Assembly (NCBI RefSeq): GCF_021390325.1
Contig: NZ_JAJUWU010000011.1
Span: 62,001 to 126,000 of the forward strand
Source: Jiella avicenniae
GTDB lineage: Bacteria; Pseudomonadota; Alphaproteobacteria; Rhizobiales; Rhizobiaceae
DNA length: 64,000 nt
Reading direction: 5' to 3'
Shown: piece by piece, positions 1 through 8,142 of the stretch
How the letters are laid out: each line of letters opens with the position of its first letter
How positions within the stretch are numbered: position 1 is the stretch's first letter
The notes under the pieces: model-generated
The model's database searches: none
The model's input: the letters and a program-made list of their open reading frames with translations, nothing else
Told to the model about the DNA's origin: nothing
Made by a program: the position numbers and the translations under genes

Positions 1-1
1 T

Positions 2-109
2 TCAGGACCCGCCGTCGTGTCCCAGGAAGACACGACGCTGGCCATTCCGGCCGGGTTGGCGGCTCGGGTCGACGCCTTCCTCAACATCCATCTCGAAGCG
101 GCGGAGTGA
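2..109 (+). CDS. hyuA: Hydantoinase A/oxoprolinase family protein, C-terminal end (partial)
   Basis: Only the last 35 residues lie in the window; the gene enters from the left edge. The tail (GPAVVSQEDTTLAIPAG, then a VDAFLNIHLEAAE end) matches the C-terminal signature of the HyuA/5-oxoprolinase A family, in which a G-P-A-[VI]-[VI]-x-[QE]-x-D-[TS]-T stretch precedes the end. HyuA is the ATP-dependent subunit that, with HyuB, opens hydantoins, 5-oxoproline or related cyclic amides. The stop is 7 bases before the ATG of hyuB, as expected in an operon. Family call is firm; substrate is unknown. Confidence 0.85.
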   Translation, partial: SGPAVVSQEDTTLAIPAGLAARVDAFLNIHLEAAE

Positions 110-116
110 TCTTCCC

Positions 117-2099
117 ATGTTCGATGCGGTCACCCTGCAGGTCCTCGCCAATCACGGCCGCGCCGCGGCCGAGAACATGGCGCGCACGCTGTTTCGCACG
201 GCGCATTCGGCCTTCGTCAAGGAAACCCAGGACTTCACGGTGATGCTGCTCGATCCGCAGGGCCGCACCGTCGCCGTCCCGCTGGATCTCGGCGCGACGT
301 GGTATTCGGGCCTCACCTGTGGCCGGGCGATCGCCATGGTCGACGACTACCGGCCCGGCGACGTCGCCTTCACCAACGATCCCTATAGCGGCTATCTGGC
401 CACGCATGCGCCGGATACCCACCTGTGGAAGCCGGTGTTTCACGAAGGCGAAATCGTCGCCTGGGCCGCCGGCCACATCCACAACACCGACATGGGCGGC
501 GCGGTGCCGGCCTCGCTGTCGCGCTCCCTCACCGAGATCCATCAGGAGGGGCTGCGGTTCCCGCCGATGAAGCTGATGCGGGAGGGGGTGTTCGACGAAC
601 AGATCCTCGCCATCATGACGACCAACGTGCGCAAGCCCGACCTCAACGTCGGCGACATCAAGGCGTTGGTCGGGGCGTTGGCCACCGGCGAGCGGAAGGT
701 CCTGGCGATGGTCGAGAAGTTCGGCATTTCCGCGTTCCGCGAGGGCCTCGCCGGCCTTCTCGACTATGCCGAGGCGCAGGCGCGCGGCGTTCTCGCGGAC
801 GTGCCCGACGGGCGCTACGTCTTTTCCGACTATGCCGACGAGGACAGCGTCGAGGGCAATCCCTGCCGGCTCCATCTGACGCTGACGATCGACGGCGACG
901 AGGCCGTCCTCGACTTCACCGGTTCCGATCCGCAGCTCACCTCCAGCCTCAACGTGCCGTCCGGCGGCGATCCCCGCCACACCATTCTCCTCGTCGGCAT
1001 CTATTACGTGCTCTACACGCTGAAGCCGGGCATCCTCCTGAACCAGGGCCTGACGCGGCCCTTCACCTGCATCGCGCCGGAGGGCACCGTCCTCAACCCG
1101 CAATTCCCGGCCGCCGTCGGCATGCGCAGCCTGACCTGCGCCCGGCTGCGCTCGGTGATCTTCGGCGCCTTCTCCCAGGCCCTGCCGGACAAGATGCCGG
1201 CGGCGCCGGCCGGCAACAACTGCATCGTCAACGTCATGACCACTGACGAGCGGCGCCGGCGCACGGTCATCGCCGCCGTGAACCCCGTGGTCGGCGGCGG
1301 CGGGGCGATGCCGCACCGCGACGGCTCCAACGGCTCTGGAGCCGACGCGGCCTATCTGAAGAACACGCCGATCGAGATCACCGAGGCGGAAACGCCGATC
1401 CAGTTCGTGCGCTACGGCCTGAAGCCCGACAGCGGCGGCGCCGGCCGCTGGCGCGGGGGACTGGCGACCGAGATGGCGTTCAAAGTGTTCGCGCCGGATA
1501 CGCGCATCACCGCCCGCAACCGGGACCGCTCGTTCTTCCGGCCATGGGGAGTGCTCGGCGGGCGTGCGGCAGGCCTGTCGGACATGGTGGTCAATCCGGG
1601 CGCCGCCAACGAACGGCGCCTCGGCAACACCGATGTCGCCGTCCTCGAGCCCGGCGACGTCCTGTCGATCCATTCGGCCGGCGGCGGCGGGCGCGGCGAT
1701 CCCCATGACCGCGAGCCATGGCGCGTCGCCCTCGACGTCGCGCGGGGCAGCGTCGGCGAGACGGCCGCCCGCAACGACTACGGCGTGGTGTTGAGGGACG
1801 GCCGGCTGGACGAGGCCGCGACGACGGCGCTGCGGGCCGGGCGAAAACGGCCGGAGCCGGTGCCGCACTTCCACTACGGCCCCGAGCGCGAGGGCTACGA
1901 ATGCGAGTGGACCGCGGAGGCCTACGACGCGCTGACCGCGATCCTGATGGCCCTGCCGGTGCATTGGCGCTTCTTCGTCAAGACGCAGATCTTCGCCGCG
2001 CGTCGGTCGGCGGAGGCGCGGATCGACGTCGCGGAAGCCTATCGGCGGGTGCGCGAGCGCTTTCCGCAGGTCCCGAACGTCGCAGATGCCGCCGGATGA
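117..2099 (+). CDS. hyuB: Hydantoinase B/oxoprolinase family protein
   Basis: A 660-residue HyuB, the partner of the HyuA whose tail ends at 109. Family hallmarks visible include the early FTNDPYSG segment (about residues 84-91), the HIHNTDMGG segment (about 121-129), and the glycine-rich GGGGRGDP near residue 525 that marks the end of the usual HyuB core. About 120 further residues follow, making it longer than many HyuB proteins (the second copy at 20229-21848 has 539). The ATG at 117 directly follows the upstream stop, and the 3' end overlaps the next gene by 4 bases (ATGA), so translation is probably coupled. The complex hydrolyses a cyclic amide such as a hydantoin or 5-oxoproline with ATP; the actual substrate cannot be told from sequence. 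Confidence 0.88.
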   Translation: MFDAVTLQVLANHGRAAAENMARTLFRTAHSAFVKETQDFTVMLLDPQGRTVAVPLDLGATWYSGLTCGRAIAMVDDYRPGDVAFTNDPYSGYLATHAPDTHLWKPVFHEGEIVAWAAGHIHNTDMGGAVPASLSRSLTEIHQEGLRFPPMKLMREGVFDEQILAIMTTNVRKPDLNVGDIKALVGALATGERKVLAMVEKFGISAFREGLAGLLDYAEAQARGVLADVPDGRYVFSDYADEDSVEGNPCRLHLTLTIDGDEAVLDFTGSDPQLTSSLNVPSGGDPRHTILLVGIYYVLYTLKPGILLNQGLTRPFTCIAPEGTVLNPQFPAAVGMRSLTCARLRSVIFGAFSQALPDKMPAAPAGNNCIVNVMTTDERRRRTVIAAVNPVVGGGGAMPHRDGSNGSGADAAYLKNTPIEITEAETPIQFVRYGLKPDSGGAGRWRGGLATEMAFKVFAPDTRITARNRDRSFFRPWGVLGGRAAGLSDMVVNPGAANERRLGNTDVAVLEPGDVLSIHSAGGGGRGDPHDREPWRVALDVARGSVGETAARNDYGVVLRDGRLDEAATTALRAGRKRPEPVPHFHYGPEREGYECEWTAEAYDALTAILMALPVHWRFFVKTQIFAARRSAEARIDVAEAYRRVRERFPQVPNVADAAG

Positions 2100-2413
2100 G
2101 CCGCCCGCGCTTCGTCCGGCTGGCCGAGACCGGACGGCCGCCCGTCCGCTTCCGCCTCGACGGCCGCAAGGCCGAGGCGCTCGCGGGCGACACCGTTTTG
2201 ACCGCCATCCTGACGAACGCCGGCAGCCTTCGCCCGTCGGAATTCGGCGACGGTCCGCGAGCCGGCTTCTGCCTCATGGCCGCGTGCCAGGACTGCTGGG
2301 TCTGGACGGAGGAGGGCGGGCGGCTGCGCGCCTGCGATACCGTGGTGGCCGAAGGCATGGCGCTGCGCACGACGCCTCCGGAGGAGACGAGATGGCCGAC
2401 GAGCGCGTCGTGA
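2096..2413 (+). CDS. Small (2Fe-2S)-binding protein, HcnA/opine-oxidase small-subunit type
   Basis: A 105-residue ferredoxin-like protein with a Cys pattern C-x4-C-x2-C (CLMAACQDC) followed by a fourth Cys in RACDT, the arrangement of Fer2_4 proteins such as HcnA and the small subunits of opine or sarcosine-type oxidases. It overlaps hyuB upstream by 4 bases and the FAD oxidoreductase downstream by 22 bases, so the three are translationally linked. The likely role is to carry electrons between the flavin of the downstream protein and another flavoprotein subunit. A DadA/HcnC-like third subunit is not seen in the window; it may lie upstream of position 1. Confidence 0.85.
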   Translation: MSRPRFVRLAETGRPPVRFRLDGRKAEALAGDTVLTAILTNAGSLRPSEFGDGPRAGFCLMAACQDCWVWTEEGGRLRACDTVVAEGMALRTTPPEETRWPTSAS

Positions 2414-3765
2414 TCGTGGGCGCCGGCCCGGCCGGATGCCGCGCGGCCGAAGCGCTCGCCGCAGCCGGCCTCAGGCCGACCGTCATCGACGAGGCGAGGG
2501 CCGCCGGCGGGCAGATCTACCGCCGTCCGCCGCCCGGCTTCACGCGCTCGGCCGAGACCCTCTACGGACCCGATGCCGGCAAGGCGAAAGCCGTGCATGC
2601 CGGCTTCGACGCTTTGGCAGGCCGAATCGACCACCGGCCCGGAACCACCGTCTGGGGGCTGAGCGGGAACCGATTGTTCCTGCGCTGCGGCGACGAGGCC
2701 GAGATCCTGCCCTTCGACCGGCTCGTCCTCGCGACGGGGGCCGTCGACCGGGTCATGCCCGTCCCCGGCTGGACGCGGCCGGGCGTCTTCACGCTGGGCG
2801 CCGCCCAGATCGCGCTGAAGGCGCAAGGGGTCTCGATCGGCGCGCCGGTCGTCTTCCTCGGATCGGGGCCGTTGCTGCTCCTCGTCGCCCATCAGTATGC
2901 CAAAGCCGGTGCCGAGGTCGCCGCGGTGCTCGATACGTCCCGGCTTTCGGACCAGATCGCCGCGCTGCCGCTGCTCGCCGCGCGGCCGGCCTTTCTGGCC
3001 CGCGGCATCGCCCTGCGGCTGGGGCTGCGGCGGTTGGGCGTCGCCGTTCACCAGGGCGTCCGGCCGGAGGAGATCCTCGGCGACGACAACGGCGTCGTCG
3101 CAATCGGGTGGCGCGGCGCCGACGGAAGCGCCCGGCGTCTGGAGGCCAGAGCCGTCGCCCTCGGCTGGCATCTGCGCTCGGAAACGCAGCTCGCGCAGCT
3201 CGCCGGCTGCCGGATGAGCTTCGATCCCGTCTGGCGGCAATGGGCTCCGACGATCGATCCGATGGGCCGGTCGAGCCGGCCCGACGTCTATCTCGCCGGC
3301 GACGGCACGCGCATTCTGGGAGCCGACGGTGCGGAGGCTGCCGGCCGGCTGGCGGCCGCCGCGCTCCTTGCCGACATCGGGCGACCGATCGACGACGACC
3401 GTTTCCGTCCCCTCCTGCGGCGTCGCCGGCGGCTCGACCGGTTCTCCCGAGGGCTGGCGCGCGCCTTCCCCTGGCCCGCGGAGGCGTGTCGCGACAGGCC
3501 CGACGACGCTATCCTCTGCCGCTGCGAGGCGGTCACCGTCGGCGAATACCGCGCCAGCCTGCAGCGGACCGGCGCGGCCGAGATCAACCGGGCCAAGGCA
3601 TTCTCGCGCGTCGGAATGGGCCGCTGCCAGGGCCGCTACTGCGGCGCCGCCGCGGCGGAGCTCCTCGCCGGCGAGACGGGGGACGTATCGGCCGCAGGAC
3701 GGTTGCGGCCGCAGTCTCCCGTGAAGCCCCTGCCGGCGAGCGCTGCGGAAATCGGCGGGCGTTAG
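2392..3765 (+). CDS. NAD(P)/FAD-dependent oxidoreductase with BFD-like [2Fe-2S] domain (HcnB/OoxA type)
   Basis: A 457-residue flavoprotein. A GxGxxG dinucleotide fold lies at residues 10-15 (GAGPAG), and the C-terminal domain has an LCRCE motif followed by RCQGRYCG, that is C-x-C ... C-x4-C, the [2Fe-2S] site of BFD-like domains. This architecture is that of HcnB, opine oxidase subunit A and related amino-acid dehydrogenases, which oxidise the C-N bond of glycine, opines or N-substituted amino acids together with a small [2Fe-2S] subunit and a DadA-like subunit. Its place after HyuAB suggests that an amino acid released by ring opening is oxidised next; that is inference. The ATG at 2392 is chosen because the Rossmann motif starts only nine residues later. 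Confidence 0.85.
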   Translation: MADERVVIVGAGPAGCRAAEALAAAGLRPTVIDEARAAGGQIYRRPPPGFTRSAETLYGPDAGKAKAVHAGFDALAGRIDHRPGTTVWGLSGNRLFLRCGDEAEILPFDRLVLATGAVDRVMPVPGWTRPGVFTLGAAQIALKAQGVSIGAPVVFLGSGPLLLLVAHQYAKAGAEVAAVLDTSRLSDQIAALPLLAARPAFLARGIALRLGLRRLGVAVHQGVRPEEILGDDNGVVAIGWRGADGSARRLEARAVALGWHLRSETQLAQLAGCRMSFDPVWRQWAPTIDPMGRSSRPDVYLAGDGTRILGADGAEAAGRLAAAALLADIGRPIDDDRFRPLLRRRRRLDRFSRGLARAFPWPAEACRDRPDDAILCRCEAVTVGEYRASLQRTGAAEINRAKAFSRVGMGRCQGRYCGAAAAELLAGETGDVSAAGRLRPQSPVKPLPASAAEIGGR

Positions 3766-3850
3766 AGCGTGATCCCGAAAAGTGGGAACCGGTTTTCGGA
3801 AGAGATGATGCGCAAACGGGAAGATGGAGCGGAGGATGAGCGAAGCTCAT
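3766..3850 (+). repeat. Short interspersed palindromic repeat of Rhizobiales type
   Basis: Directly after the stop of the oxidoreductase gene is a sequence with a 7-base inverted repeat, CCGAAAA (3775-3781) and TTTTCGG (3793-3799), around an AACCGGTT core, followed by a GATGCGC-AAACGG stretch. It resembles, from memory, a family of intergenic repeats common in Rhizobiales genomes, where a GTGGGAACCGGTTTTCGG-type core recurs many times. Here it lies between convergent genes and could also act as a bidirectional terminator. The right boundary is approximate. Nothing else is recognised up to the end of copA at 3999. Confidence 0.5.
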
Positions 3851-3998
3851 GTCATCTTGCTCCAGCCGGCGGCCTTTTCTGCCCGTCCGGTTGCGCCGAG
3901 AGCGCGGATACCTGGGTGTCCGGCCGCCCGCCGGTTTCGTTTCCCGACCGGTGGGAGAAGGAGCCGATCAGGCCGTTCGGACGAACCGAGCCGCCGCG

Positions 3999-6365
3999 TC
4001 AGAGTTCTATCCGCCGCAGTCTCAGCGCGTTGGCGATCACCGAAACCGACGACAGCGACATGGCGGCCGCCGCGATCATCGGGGACAGAAGCAGGCCGAA
4101 CACCGGATAGAGGACGCCCGCTGCGATCGGCACCCCGGCCATGTTGTAGACGAAGGCGAAGAACAGGTTCTGCTTGATGTTGCGAAGCGTCGCCCTGGCG
4201 AGCTTCCGGGCCCGCACGATGCCCGTCAGATCACCGCCGAGGAGCGTCAGACCGGCGCTCTCGACGGCGACGTCCGCGCCGGTGCCCATGGCGATGCCGA
4301 CGTCGGCGGCAGCCAGGGCCGGCGCGTCGTTCACGCCGTCGCCGGCCATGGCGACCGAATGGCCTGCCGCGCGCAATTCGTCGACGAAGGCCTTCTTGCC
4401 CTCCGGCAGAACGCCCGCCCGCACGTCGTCGATGCCGAGCCTGGCCGCGACGGCCTCGGCCGTGCGCTGGTTGTCGCCGGTCGCCATGATGACGCGAAGG
4501 CCCTGCTCGTGAAGATCGCGGATCGCGCCTGCGGTCGTCGCCTTGATCGGGTCGGCGACGGCGACGATGCCTGCCAGCGTCCCGTCGACGGCGACGAACA
4601 TGGCGGTCTTGCCGTCGGCGCGCAACTGATCGGCCTCCGCCTCGCCGCCCTTTGCCGCGCCGCCGATTTCCTGCATCATGGCCGTGTTGCCGAGCGCCAC
4701 CGACCGGCTGCCGACTTTTCCGACGACGCCCTTGCCGGTCACGGCGTCGAATTCCGTCGCCTTGTCGACCGTGATCCCCCGCGCCTCCGCGCCTTCGACG
4801 ATCGCCTCGGCGAGGGGATGTTCGGAGCCGCGCTCCAGCGCGGCGGCGAGAGCGAGAACCTCGTCTTCTGAGATGTCCGCGAGGGGAACCACGTCGGTGA
4901 GTTTCGGCTTGCCCTCGGTGAGGGTTCCGGTCTTGTCGACGATCAGCGTGTCGACCCGGGCCATGCGTTCCAGCGCTTCGGCATCCTTGATGAGAACGCC
5001 CGCCTGCGCGCCCCGCCCCGCCGCCGTCGTGATCGAGATCGGCGTCGCCAGCCCGAGCGCGCAGGGGCAGGCGATGATGAGGACCGACACCGCGGATGCG
5101 ATCGCGAAGACGAAGGCGGGGCTCGGTCCGACGAAGAGCCAGACGAGGAAGGCCAAGAGAGCGATCCCGACGACCGTCGGCACGAAGATCTGCGAAACGC
5201 GATCGGCCAGGCCCTGGATCGGCGCGCGCGACTGCCGCGCACCGGCCACCATGCCGATGATCTGCGAAAGCACCGTGTCGGATCCGACGGCCGAGGCACG
5301 GATCGCCAGCGTCCCGTTCTTGTTGATGGTTCCGCCGGTCACCCGGTCCCCCTCGGTCTTCTCGACGGGCAGGGGCTCGCCGGTGATCATGCTCTCGTCG
5401 ACGGACGAGCGGCCCTCGACGACTTCGGCGTCGACCGGCACGCTGTCGCCGGGGCGGACGCGCAGGAGATCGCCCTCGACGACGTTCTCGAGCGGCGCGT
5501 CGTATTCCGAACCGTCCGGAAGGATGCGCCGGGCCATTTTCGGTGCGAGGTCCATCAGCGCCCGGATCGCGTCGCCGGTCCGCTCGCGAGCGCGCAGTTC
5601 GAGCACCTGGCCGACGAAGATCAGCGCCACGATGACCACGGAGGCCTCGTAATAGGTGCCGACCATGCCACCCATGCGGTACTGCTCGGGGAAAATGCCG
5701 GGCAGAAAGGTTGCGACGAGCGAGTAGACGTAGGCGGAGCCGACGCCGAGGGAGATCAGCGTCCACATGTTCGGCGAACGGTTGGTGATCGAGTTCCATC
5801 CGCGCTGGAAGAAGGGCAGTGCCGCCCACAGCACGATGGGCGTGGCGAGCAGGAATTCGAGATAGACCGCGATCTGATGGCCCAGCCAGTCGCGAACGGG
5901 CAGGCCGACCAATTCGCCCATGGTCAAAATCACCAGCGGTATCGCGGCGGCCGCGCTGATCCACATGCGTCTGGTGAAGTCGGTCAATTCGTCGCTTGGC
6001 TCATCCGACGGCAGGATCGGCTCGAGCGCCATGCCGCAGATCGGGCAGTCTCCCGGTTCGTCCCGCACGATCTGGGGATGCATCGGGCAGGTCCACTGCG
6101 TGCCCGCCGCCTCGCGTTTGCCGACCTTCGCCGCGTTGCCGGAAGCGTAGAACCACGGGTCGGCGTCGAATTTCGACCGGCAGCCGTCGGAGCAGAAATA
6201 GAAGGTCTTGCCGCCGGACGTGCGCGAACGCGCTTCCGGTCCGATCGCGACCGACATGCCGCAGACCGGGTCGGTGGCGGTTTCGCCCGCGTCGGGCCGC
6301 GGCTGGCCGTGCCCCGAATGATCGTGCGATGCGACGCCGTGATGGGAGTGTTCGTGGGGAGCCAT
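3999..6365 (-). CDS. copA: Copper-translocating P1B-type ATPase
   Basis: A 788-residue P1B ATPase that exports Cu+ from the cytoplasm across the inner membrane. The N-terminus is His-rich (residues 4-19), then come a YHS domain beginning DPVCGM (32-37) with CSDGC (58-62), and a heavy-metal-binding domain CPMHP...CPICGM (93-112). The catalytic core has TGE (328-330), the transmembrane metal site CPC (433-435), the phosphorylated aspartate D477 in DKTGT, the HP motif in SEHPLAE (about 516-517) and GDGVND (675-680). It thus carries YHS plus HMBD modules in place of classical CxxC HMA domains. It faces rightward away from its convergent neighbour and is preceded by a MerR-type operator. CPC with these modules points to Cu+ rather than Zn2+. 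Confidence 0.95.
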   Translation of the reverse strand: MAPHEHSHHGVASHDHSGHGQPRPDAGETATDPVCGMSVAIGPEARSRTSGGKTFYFCSDGCRSKFDADPWFYASGNAAKVGKREAAGTQWTCPMHPQIVRDEPGDCPICGMALEPILPSDEPSDELTDFTRRMWISAAAAIPLVILTMGELVGLPVRDWLGHQIAVYLEFLLATPIVLWAALPFFQRGWNSITNRSPNMWTLISLGVGSAYVYSLVATFLPGIFPEQYRMGGMVGTYYEASVVIVALIFVGQVLELRARERTGDAIRALMDLAPKMARRILPDGSEYDAPLENVVEGDLLRVRPGDSVPVDAEVVEGRSSVDESMITGEPLPVEKTEGDRVTGGTINKNGTLAIRASAVGSDTVLSQIIGMVAGARQSRAPIQGLADRVSQIFVPTVVGIALLAFLVWLFVGPSPAFVFAIASAVSVLIIACPCALGLATPISITTAAGRGAQAGVLIKDAEALERMARVDTLIVDKTGTLTEGKPKLTDVVPLADISEDEVLALAAALERGSEHPLAEAIVEGAEARGITVDKATEFDAVTGKGVVGKVGSRSVALGNTAMMQEIGGAAKGGEAEADQLRADGKTAMFVAVDGTLAGIVAVADPIKATTAGAIRDLHEQGLRVIMATGDNQRTAEAVAARLGIDDVRAGVLPEGKKAFVDELRAAGHSVAMAGDGVNDAPALAAADVGIAMGTGADVAVESAGLTLLGGDLTGIVRARKLARATLRNIKQNLFFAFVYNMAGVPIAAGVLYPVFGLLLSPMIAAAAMSLSSVSVIANALRLRRIEL

Positions 6366-6393
6366 GAGTCGATGTCCTGCCGGAGATGGCGTC

Positions 6394-6424
6394 GAGATAG
6401 TGCTTCCAGTTACTGGAAGGTCAA
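6394..6424 (-). promoter_or_regulatory. MerR/CueR-type copper-responsive promoter of copA
   Basis: Read on the minus strand, a TTGACC -35 box (6419-6424) and a TATCTC -10 box (6394-6399) are separated by 19 bases, the over-long spacing typical of MerR-family promoters. The spacer holds a perfect inverted repeat, CTTCCAG-TNA-CTGGAAG (6403-6419), close to the known CueR/HmrR operator (ACCTTCC...GGAAGGT). It ends 28 bases before the copA start codon. The regulator gene itself is not in this window. Confidence 0.85.
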
Positions 6425-6484
6425 GCCGTGTCCATGCGGGCGGCAGAGCGATCGCTCGAAGGCAAGTGCCGTCGGTGACGCTTC

Positions 6485-6608
6485 GATCTCCCCCCTTGCC
6501 GGGGAGATGGTTGGCAACCCGGAGGGGGGTCTAGCGCCACTCTCCCGCAGTCCGGAGCGAGGTCACCCCCCTCTGCCTGCCGGCATCTCCCCCGCAAGGG
6601 GGGAGATC
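6485..6608. repeat. Paired palindromic repeat arms, intergenic copy
   Basis: Two inverted copies of a roughly 45-base unit: one at 6485-6530, beginning GATCTCCCCCCTTG and ending GGAGGGGGGT, and its approximate reverse complement at 6565-6608, ending GGGGGGAGATC. Each unit also holds its own hairpin (CTCCCC...GGGGAG). The same unit occurs twice inside cobN (59557-59737) with the arms in the opposite arrangement. The remainder of the 6366-6705 gap holds the copA promoter and nothing else I can recognise. Confidence 0.75.
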
Positions 6609-6705
6609 AGGCCAACCGCCAGCCCGGGCCGGCTTCGAGCGATCGCCCAGCCGTCTGGCGTACTGCGATTGTGATGTGCCCCCAAAGCCTGATATGAGGT
6701 CGCGC

Positions 6706-7077
6706 ATGACCGGTTCGGCTTCCCCTCTGTACCTCGCGATACGGCTGATCGCCGTCGTCGTGGTGTTTTGGGGTGCGTCGTTCCCCATGTCGGCGATGGC
6801 CGGCATGGCGGACGCTCCGTCGATGTCGCATTTCCAGACCCACGACGGCCACGGACCCGCCTGCGCGCAGGGCGCGTCCTGCGACGGCCATGCGGCGTCG
6901 ACCGCGCACGACCACGCGCTCCAGATCGACTGCGGCATTCATTGCGTCATGGCGCTGCCCGACGTCGCCGCGCCGGAAAGTTCGGTGGGGATCGTCCGGT
7001 CGGTGGCTTATTCGGTCACGATCGACCATCTGGCGAGCCTCGCGCTTCCGGCTCTCGAACGCCCTCCACGCGTCTAA
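6706..7077 (+). CDS. Small secreted His/Cys/Met-rich protein, possible copper-binding (DUF2946/CopL-like)
   Basis: A 123-residue protein with a hydrophobic signal segment (about residues 8-32, ending SAMAG) and a short mature region rich in His, Cys and Met: HFQTHDGHGPACAQG, then CDGHAAS, HDHAL and CGIHC. It ends LERPPRV. Size, signal peptide, Cys/His clusters and the proline-arginine end recall DUF2946 or CopL-like proteins of copper loci, but I cannot confirm the family. The position between copA and a cupredoxin supports a role in periplasmic copper binding. The ATG at 6706 is preferred over those at 6676 and 6694 because GAGG (6696-6699) sits six bases before it and the signal peptide then has normal length. 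Confidence 0.6.
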   Translation: MTGSASPLYLAIRLIAVVVVFWGASFPMSAMAGMADAPSMSHFQTHDGHGPACAQGASCDGHAASTAHDHALQIDCGIHCVMALPDVAAPESSVGIVRSVAYSVTIDHLASLALPALERPPRV

Positions 7078-7430
7078 CCTCACGCGCCGCCTTAGGCGCG
7101 ATCATGCCGGCCGCCTTGATGGCGGGCATGACGATCCCGCCGTGCGGTCTTCCCGAGACCCGCCGCATCCGTCGCGGTTTCGGAACCGGTCCGGCCCTAT
7201 GCGCGCCATGTCGCGCCCCGTCCGCCACCCGGCGATCCGGTGATCGCCATTGCGGGGTGCCTCTCGCCCGGTCTTCGGGCCGGACAGGCCGCACCCGTCT
7301 CGGGCCAGTTCGGCTCCTTCGAAACGGGCGGCCGTTCACGGAAACGAAGATGCGCGAGGGGCCCGATGCCGCGACTGGCGGGCAACGGAGCCCCACGACA
7401 CGAAAACAATCACGGTCAATGGAGAACTCA
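7078..7430. other. Intergenic stretch without recognised gene
   Basis: The 353 bases between the small secreted protein and the cupredoxin hold no open frame with family resemblance; the short frames here have arginine- and proline-rich translations typical of high-GC noise. An imperfect hairpin (CATGCC...GGCATG) around 7104-7131 may end the upstream transcript. A ribosome binding site for the cupredoxin is at 7421-7424. Confidence 0.5.
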
Positions 7431-7973
7431 ATGACGACCCTGAGAACGCTTGCCGCCACACTCGCCATCGCGGCGCTGCCCCTTTCGGCCTACGCCGCGG
7501 GCGACCATGACGGCGGCCACCAGAAAAACATGGGACACCAGGAACAGATGGGCCACATGGAAGGCATGGGTCATCACGACGAGATGGCGATCGGCGAGCC
7601 CGGCGACGCCGCGAAGGTCGAGGAAACGATCGTGGTCTCGATGCGCGAGACGGACGACGGCGCGATGACCTTCGAGCCTTCCCGCATCGAGGTCCGCGCC
7701 GGCGAAACGGTCCGGCTCGCCATCACCAACGACGGCGAGACCGAGCACGAATTCGTCATGGACGGGACGGACGAGATCCAGGAGCACAAGGCGCTCATGG
7801 AGCAGTCCCCGGAGATGGCGCACGCCGATCCGAACGCCGTGCGGCTTCAGCCGGGCGAGAGCGGCGAGATCGTCTGGACCTTCGGCGAGGCGGGCCAGTT
7901 CGAATTCGCCTGCCTGATCCCCGGCCATTACGAGAGCGGCATGCACGGCCCGCTCGTCGTCTCCGGGAAATGA
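7431..7973 (+). CDS. Periplasmic cupredoxin-domain protein (plastocyanin/azurin-like)
   Basis: A 180-residue exported blue-copper-type protein. Residues 1-23 form a signal peptide (LAATLAIAALPLSAYAA). A His/Met-rich linker follows (about 26-52, with repeated MGH-type motifs), then a cupredoxin domain whose probable type-1 copper ligands are H106 in EHEF, C161, H166 and M171 (C-x4-H-x4-M). The His/Met linker is of the kind that captures Cu+ in the periplasm. GGAG at 7421-7424 sits six bases before the ATG at 7431, which fixes this start over the ATG at 7419. It lies upstream of a cytochrome c and downstream of the copA region, so periplasmic copper handling or electron transfer to a cytochrome are both possible. 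Confidence 0.88.
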   Translation: MTTLRTLAATLAIAALPLSAYAAGDHDGGHQKNMGHQEQMGHMEGMGHHDEMAIGEPGDAAKVEETIVVSMRETDDGAMTFEPSRIEVRAGETVRLAITNDGETEHEFVMDGTDEIQEHKALMEQSPEMAHADPNAVRLQPGESGEIVWTFGEAGQFEFACLIPGHYESGMHGPLVVSGK

Positions 7974-8007
7974 ACGACATCGACGGCGTGGCGGGCGACG
8001 GGGACGA

Positions 8008-8038
8008 ACCGCCCGCCCGCTTTGAGGCGGGGGCGGAC
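8008..8038. terminator. GC-rich hairpin after the cupredoxin gene
   Basis: A hairpin can form between the CCGCCC and GGGCGG arms around a TTTGA centre, about 35 bases after the cupredoxin stop. There is no T-run, so it would be a poor intrinsic terminator; it could stabilise the mRNA 3' end. Confidence 0.3.
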
Positions 8039-8142
8039 TGCCGTGACGCGCATCCGCAACGACCCGCCCCGGCCGCAAGCCATGCCCGACCATGCGGCGG
8101 CGGGAATGACGACCCGGTTCGAGACGGCATGAGGAGACGACG

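Noticed and set aside
81-1964. A 627-codon minus-strand frame opposite hyuB.
   Set aside because: It is the antisense shadow of a well-supported HyuB and its residues have no family pattern.
7240-7510. Short overlapping plus-strand frames before the cupredoxin gene.
   Set aside because: They lack ribosome sites, overlap the cupredoxin start in other frames and encode Arg/Pro-rich sequence.
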